Below, piece by piece: positions 5,950 to 7,754 of a DNA stretch of 7,754 nt. Under the pieces are notes generated by a model. That model searched no databases. It saw nothing but the letters and a program-made list of their open reading frames with translations, and was not told where the DNA came from. The position numbers and the translations under genes were made by a program. This DNA is from JAVBKP01 sp031553975 (GTDB taxonomy: Bacteria > Bacillota > Clostridia > Peptostreptococcales > Anaerovoracaceae). The stretch lies in NCBI GenBank assembly GCA_031553975.1, contig JAVBKP010000103.1:1-7754 (forward strand), read 5' to 3'. Numbering within the stretch: position 1 is the stretch's first letter; every line of letters begins with the position of its first letter.

Positions 5950-7754
5950 TTATTTCTTTAAATACACTATGGTACACCCGTCTCCCCCTTCGTTATAAGG
6001 AGCAGGTTTGAACGTGTCTATCAAGTGATGGTGTTTGAAGAAGTCTCTTAGCCCTGCTTTGAGTATGCCTTCGCCTTTTCCGTGTATGATGCTGACTTGG
6101 GATAGTCCTGCCATATAGGCGTCATCTAGGTATTTGTCAATCTCTACGGTGGCATCGTCTAAATTCATTCCTCTCAGGCTGATACTGGTTGAAATGCTGG
6201 CGGTTTTGGCAGTGTACATGGCGGCGTATTTTTTATTGACGTTGTTCTTCTCGGCCTCTTGGTTTTGGACTTTTGTTATGTCCTTTAGCTTTACTTTCAT
6301 CTTTAAAAGTCCTGCTTGCACTTGTATCTCACCTCTGCTATCAGGCAAGACCAATACGCTGGCTTTTTGATCTAGGGATATGACTTTTACAACATCGCCT
6401 ATTTTTATCTCTTCCGCCTTTAGTGGCTTTACATTCACATGTTCGGCTTGTTTTAGGCCGTCTCTGTGTTTGTTGGATTTTTCTCTCACCTTTGTTCGTA
6501 CTTTTTCGTACTCTTTGTTTCTTTCCCTGCCGTCTTCTATTTTTTCTAACCGTCTCAATTCTTTTTGTGTCTCATCTACAAATTCTTTGGCATCGCGAAT
6601 CATCTCTCTGGCTTCTTCTCTGGCCTTGGCTATGATTTTTTCCTTTTGCTCCGCTAGTCGTTGTTTTTGTATATCTATCTCATCTCGCATCTTCTTGATT
6701 TCAATGTTCAATCTGATGGCTTGGTCTCGTTCAGACTCTGCATCAACCCTGTCTTTTTCGATTTTCGACAAAACTTCCTCAAATTTGACATCATCGTCCC
6801 CAATGAGATTTCTAGCTTCTTTGATAATATAATCAGGCAGTCCCAGCTTTCTAGATATTTCGAAGGCATTTGAGCGTCCCGCTGTCCCTATGTGCAATTT
6901 GTAGGTAGGGCTAAGGGTTTCTACGTTGAACTCTACAGAGGCGTTCTCAATGCCTTTTGTGGCAATGGCGTATTTTTTCAGCTCCGTATAGTGGGTGGTG
7001 GCCAGTGTTTTGGATCCAACTTTGTACAGATGGTCTAACACGGATATGGCTAAGGCAGCCCCTTCTGTAGGGTCAGTGCCTGCCCCAAGCTCATCTAACA
7101 ACACCAGTGACCTTTCCCCTGCATGTTCTACGATATTGACAATGTTCTTCATATGGGATGAGAATGTGCTGAGGCTTTGCTCGATACTCTGCTCATCTCC
7201 AATATCTGCATAGATTTTCTCAAATATAGCTAGCTCTGTGCCCTCTTCCGCTGGTACATGTAGTCCTGCTTGGGCCATCATTTGGAACAATCCCACTGTC
7301 TTTAATGTTACTGTTTTGCCTCCTGTATTTGGGCCTGTCACCACAAGGGTGTCAAAGTCCTTACCTAGATGTAGGCTAGAGGGTACTACCTTTTCAGGAT
7401 CAATCAGGGGATGGCGACCTGACTTGATGTTGATATAACCATGGGTATTCATTCTAGGCCTGACAGCTTTTTGCTTTGCCGCTAGCTTTCCTTTGGCGAA
7501 TATGGTATCAAGTCTAATCAATATATCCTGGTTGGCTAAGATTTGCTCTGCTATTGCAGCTACCATAGCCGACAAAGTAGCTAAAATCCGTTCTATTTCA
7601 GCTCTTTCTTTTAGCTCTAATTCTCTTAATTGATTGCCTAAGTCCACAATGGACTGTGGCTCTATGAAAAGCGTGGCTCCCGTAGAGGATTGATCGTGCA
7701 CAATCCCTGGGAATTTAGCCTTGTATTCTAATTTAACTGGTATTACATATCTGC
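5950..7754 (-). CDS. mutS2: MutS2 family ATPase with Smr domain (5' end cut off by window edge)
   Basis: MutS2 is a MutS-like ABC-class ATPase linked to suppression of recombination and, in Bacillus, to rescue of collided ribosomes. The frame is open to the window edge; 600 residues are visible of a usual total near 780-790, so about 190 N-terminal residues are missing. The GTG at 7701 is an internal Val codon, not the start, because upstream codons read RYVIPVKLEYKAKFPGIVHD, a conserved MutS2 core sequence. Counting from that Val as 1, the parts are: Walker A GPNTGGKT (123-130), signature STFSSHM (178-184), Walker B LVLLDELGAGTDP (199-211), His switch TTHYTELK (235-242), a charged coiled coil (about 305-420), a KOW-like segment (EIKIGDVVKV, 431-440), and an Smr domain (about 505-583) with HGKGEG (540-545) and the ending YNEGGDGCTIVYLKK. 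The Smr LDLRG motif reads ISLRG, with Ser where Asp is usual. argS follows after 53 nt. Confidence 0.97.
   Translation of the reverse strand, partial: RYVIPVKLEYKAKFPGIVHDQSSTGATLFIEPQSIVDLGNQLRELELKERAEIERILATLSAMVAAIAEQILANQDILIRLDTIFAKGKLAAKQKAVRPRMNTHGYINIKSGRHPLIDPEKVVPSSLHLGKDFDTLVVTGPNTGGKTVTLKTVGLFQMMAQAGLHVPAEEGTELAIFEKIYADIGDEQSIEQSLSTFSSHMKNIVNIVEHAGERSLVLLDELGAGTDPTEGAALAISVLDHLYKVGSKTLATTHYTELKKYAIATKGIENASVEFNVETLSPTYKLHIGTAGRSNAFEISRKLGLPDYIIKEARNLIGDDDVKFEEVLSKIEKDRVDAESERDQAIRLNIEIKKMRDEIDIQKQRLAEQKEKIIAKAREEAREMIRDAKEFVDETQKELRRLEKIEDGRERNKEYEKVRTKVREKSNKHRDGLKQAEHVNVKPLKAEEIKIGDVVKVISLDQKASVLVLPDSRGEIQVQAGLLKMKVKLKDITKVQNQEAEKNNVNKKYAAMYTAKTASISTSISLRGMNLDDATVEIDKYLDDAYMAGLSQVSIIHGKGEGILKAGLRDFFKHHHLIDTFKPAPYNEGGDGCTIVYLKK

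Noticed and set aside
6380..6832. A 150-codon open frame on the plus strand opposite mutS2
   Set aside because: It lies wholly antisense to the coiled-coil part of MutS2. Its Ser/Phe-rich product is the expected mirror of Lys/Glu/Arg-rich coding sequence, and it has no recognisable domain.
7699..7701. GTG at 7701 as the start of a short 583-residue MutS2
   Set aside because: The frame continues upstream to the window edge and encodes conserved MutS2 core residues (RYVIPVK and FPGIVHD), so this codon is an internal Val.

Overview
All five genes in this window lie on the minus strand, and the window looks like a stretch of ordinary clostridial (Firmicutes) chromosome. The evidence for that host is the AT-leaning base composition, strong purine-rich Shine-Dalgarno sequences (GGAGG-type), an MutS2-Smr protein, an anaerobe-type indolepyruvate:ferredoxin oxidoreductase, and a B12-binding/radical SAM protein of a kind common in anaerobic clostridia. 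A placement near Lachnospirales or Cellulosilyticaceae is possible, but this is only an impression from protein similarity.

In the direction of transcription (high to low coordinates) the order is: mutS2, with its 5' end outside the window (7754-5950); argS (5896-4196); a cobalamin-binding-domain radical SAM protein of the DUF4080 type (4158-2722); a TPR-repeat protein (2729-1611); and iorA, with its 3' end outside the window (1592-1). The junctions are 53 nt, 37 nt, an 8-nt overlap, and 18 nt. No intrinsic terminator (GC-rich hairpin plus U-run) was seen in any junction, so the genes are probably at least partly co-transcribed. No intergenic stretch reaches 300 bases. No RNA gene, mobile element, repeat array or CRISPR was seen.

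The functions are mixed: nucleic-acid and ribosome quality control (MutS2), tRNA charging (ArgRS), an uncharacterised radical SAM enzyme, a TPR scaffold, and ferredoxin-linked oxidation of aryl-pyruvates (IorA, whose partner IorB would be expected downstream). The tightest link is between the radical SAM and TPR genes. They overlap by 8 nt, and the TPR ribosome-binding site lies inside the radical SAM reading frame, so they are probably translationally coupled and may work together.

The points most worth a second look are the short linker of the radical SAM protein (an apparently missing GEGE-type segment), its coupling to the TPR protein, a Ser in place of the usual Asp in the Smr LDLRG motif of MutS2, and a small inverted repeat next to the argS ribosome-binding site. 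I found no convincing evidence of an undescribed defence, mobile or regulatory system. The radical SAM/TPR pair is the only part whose biochemistry is truly unknown.
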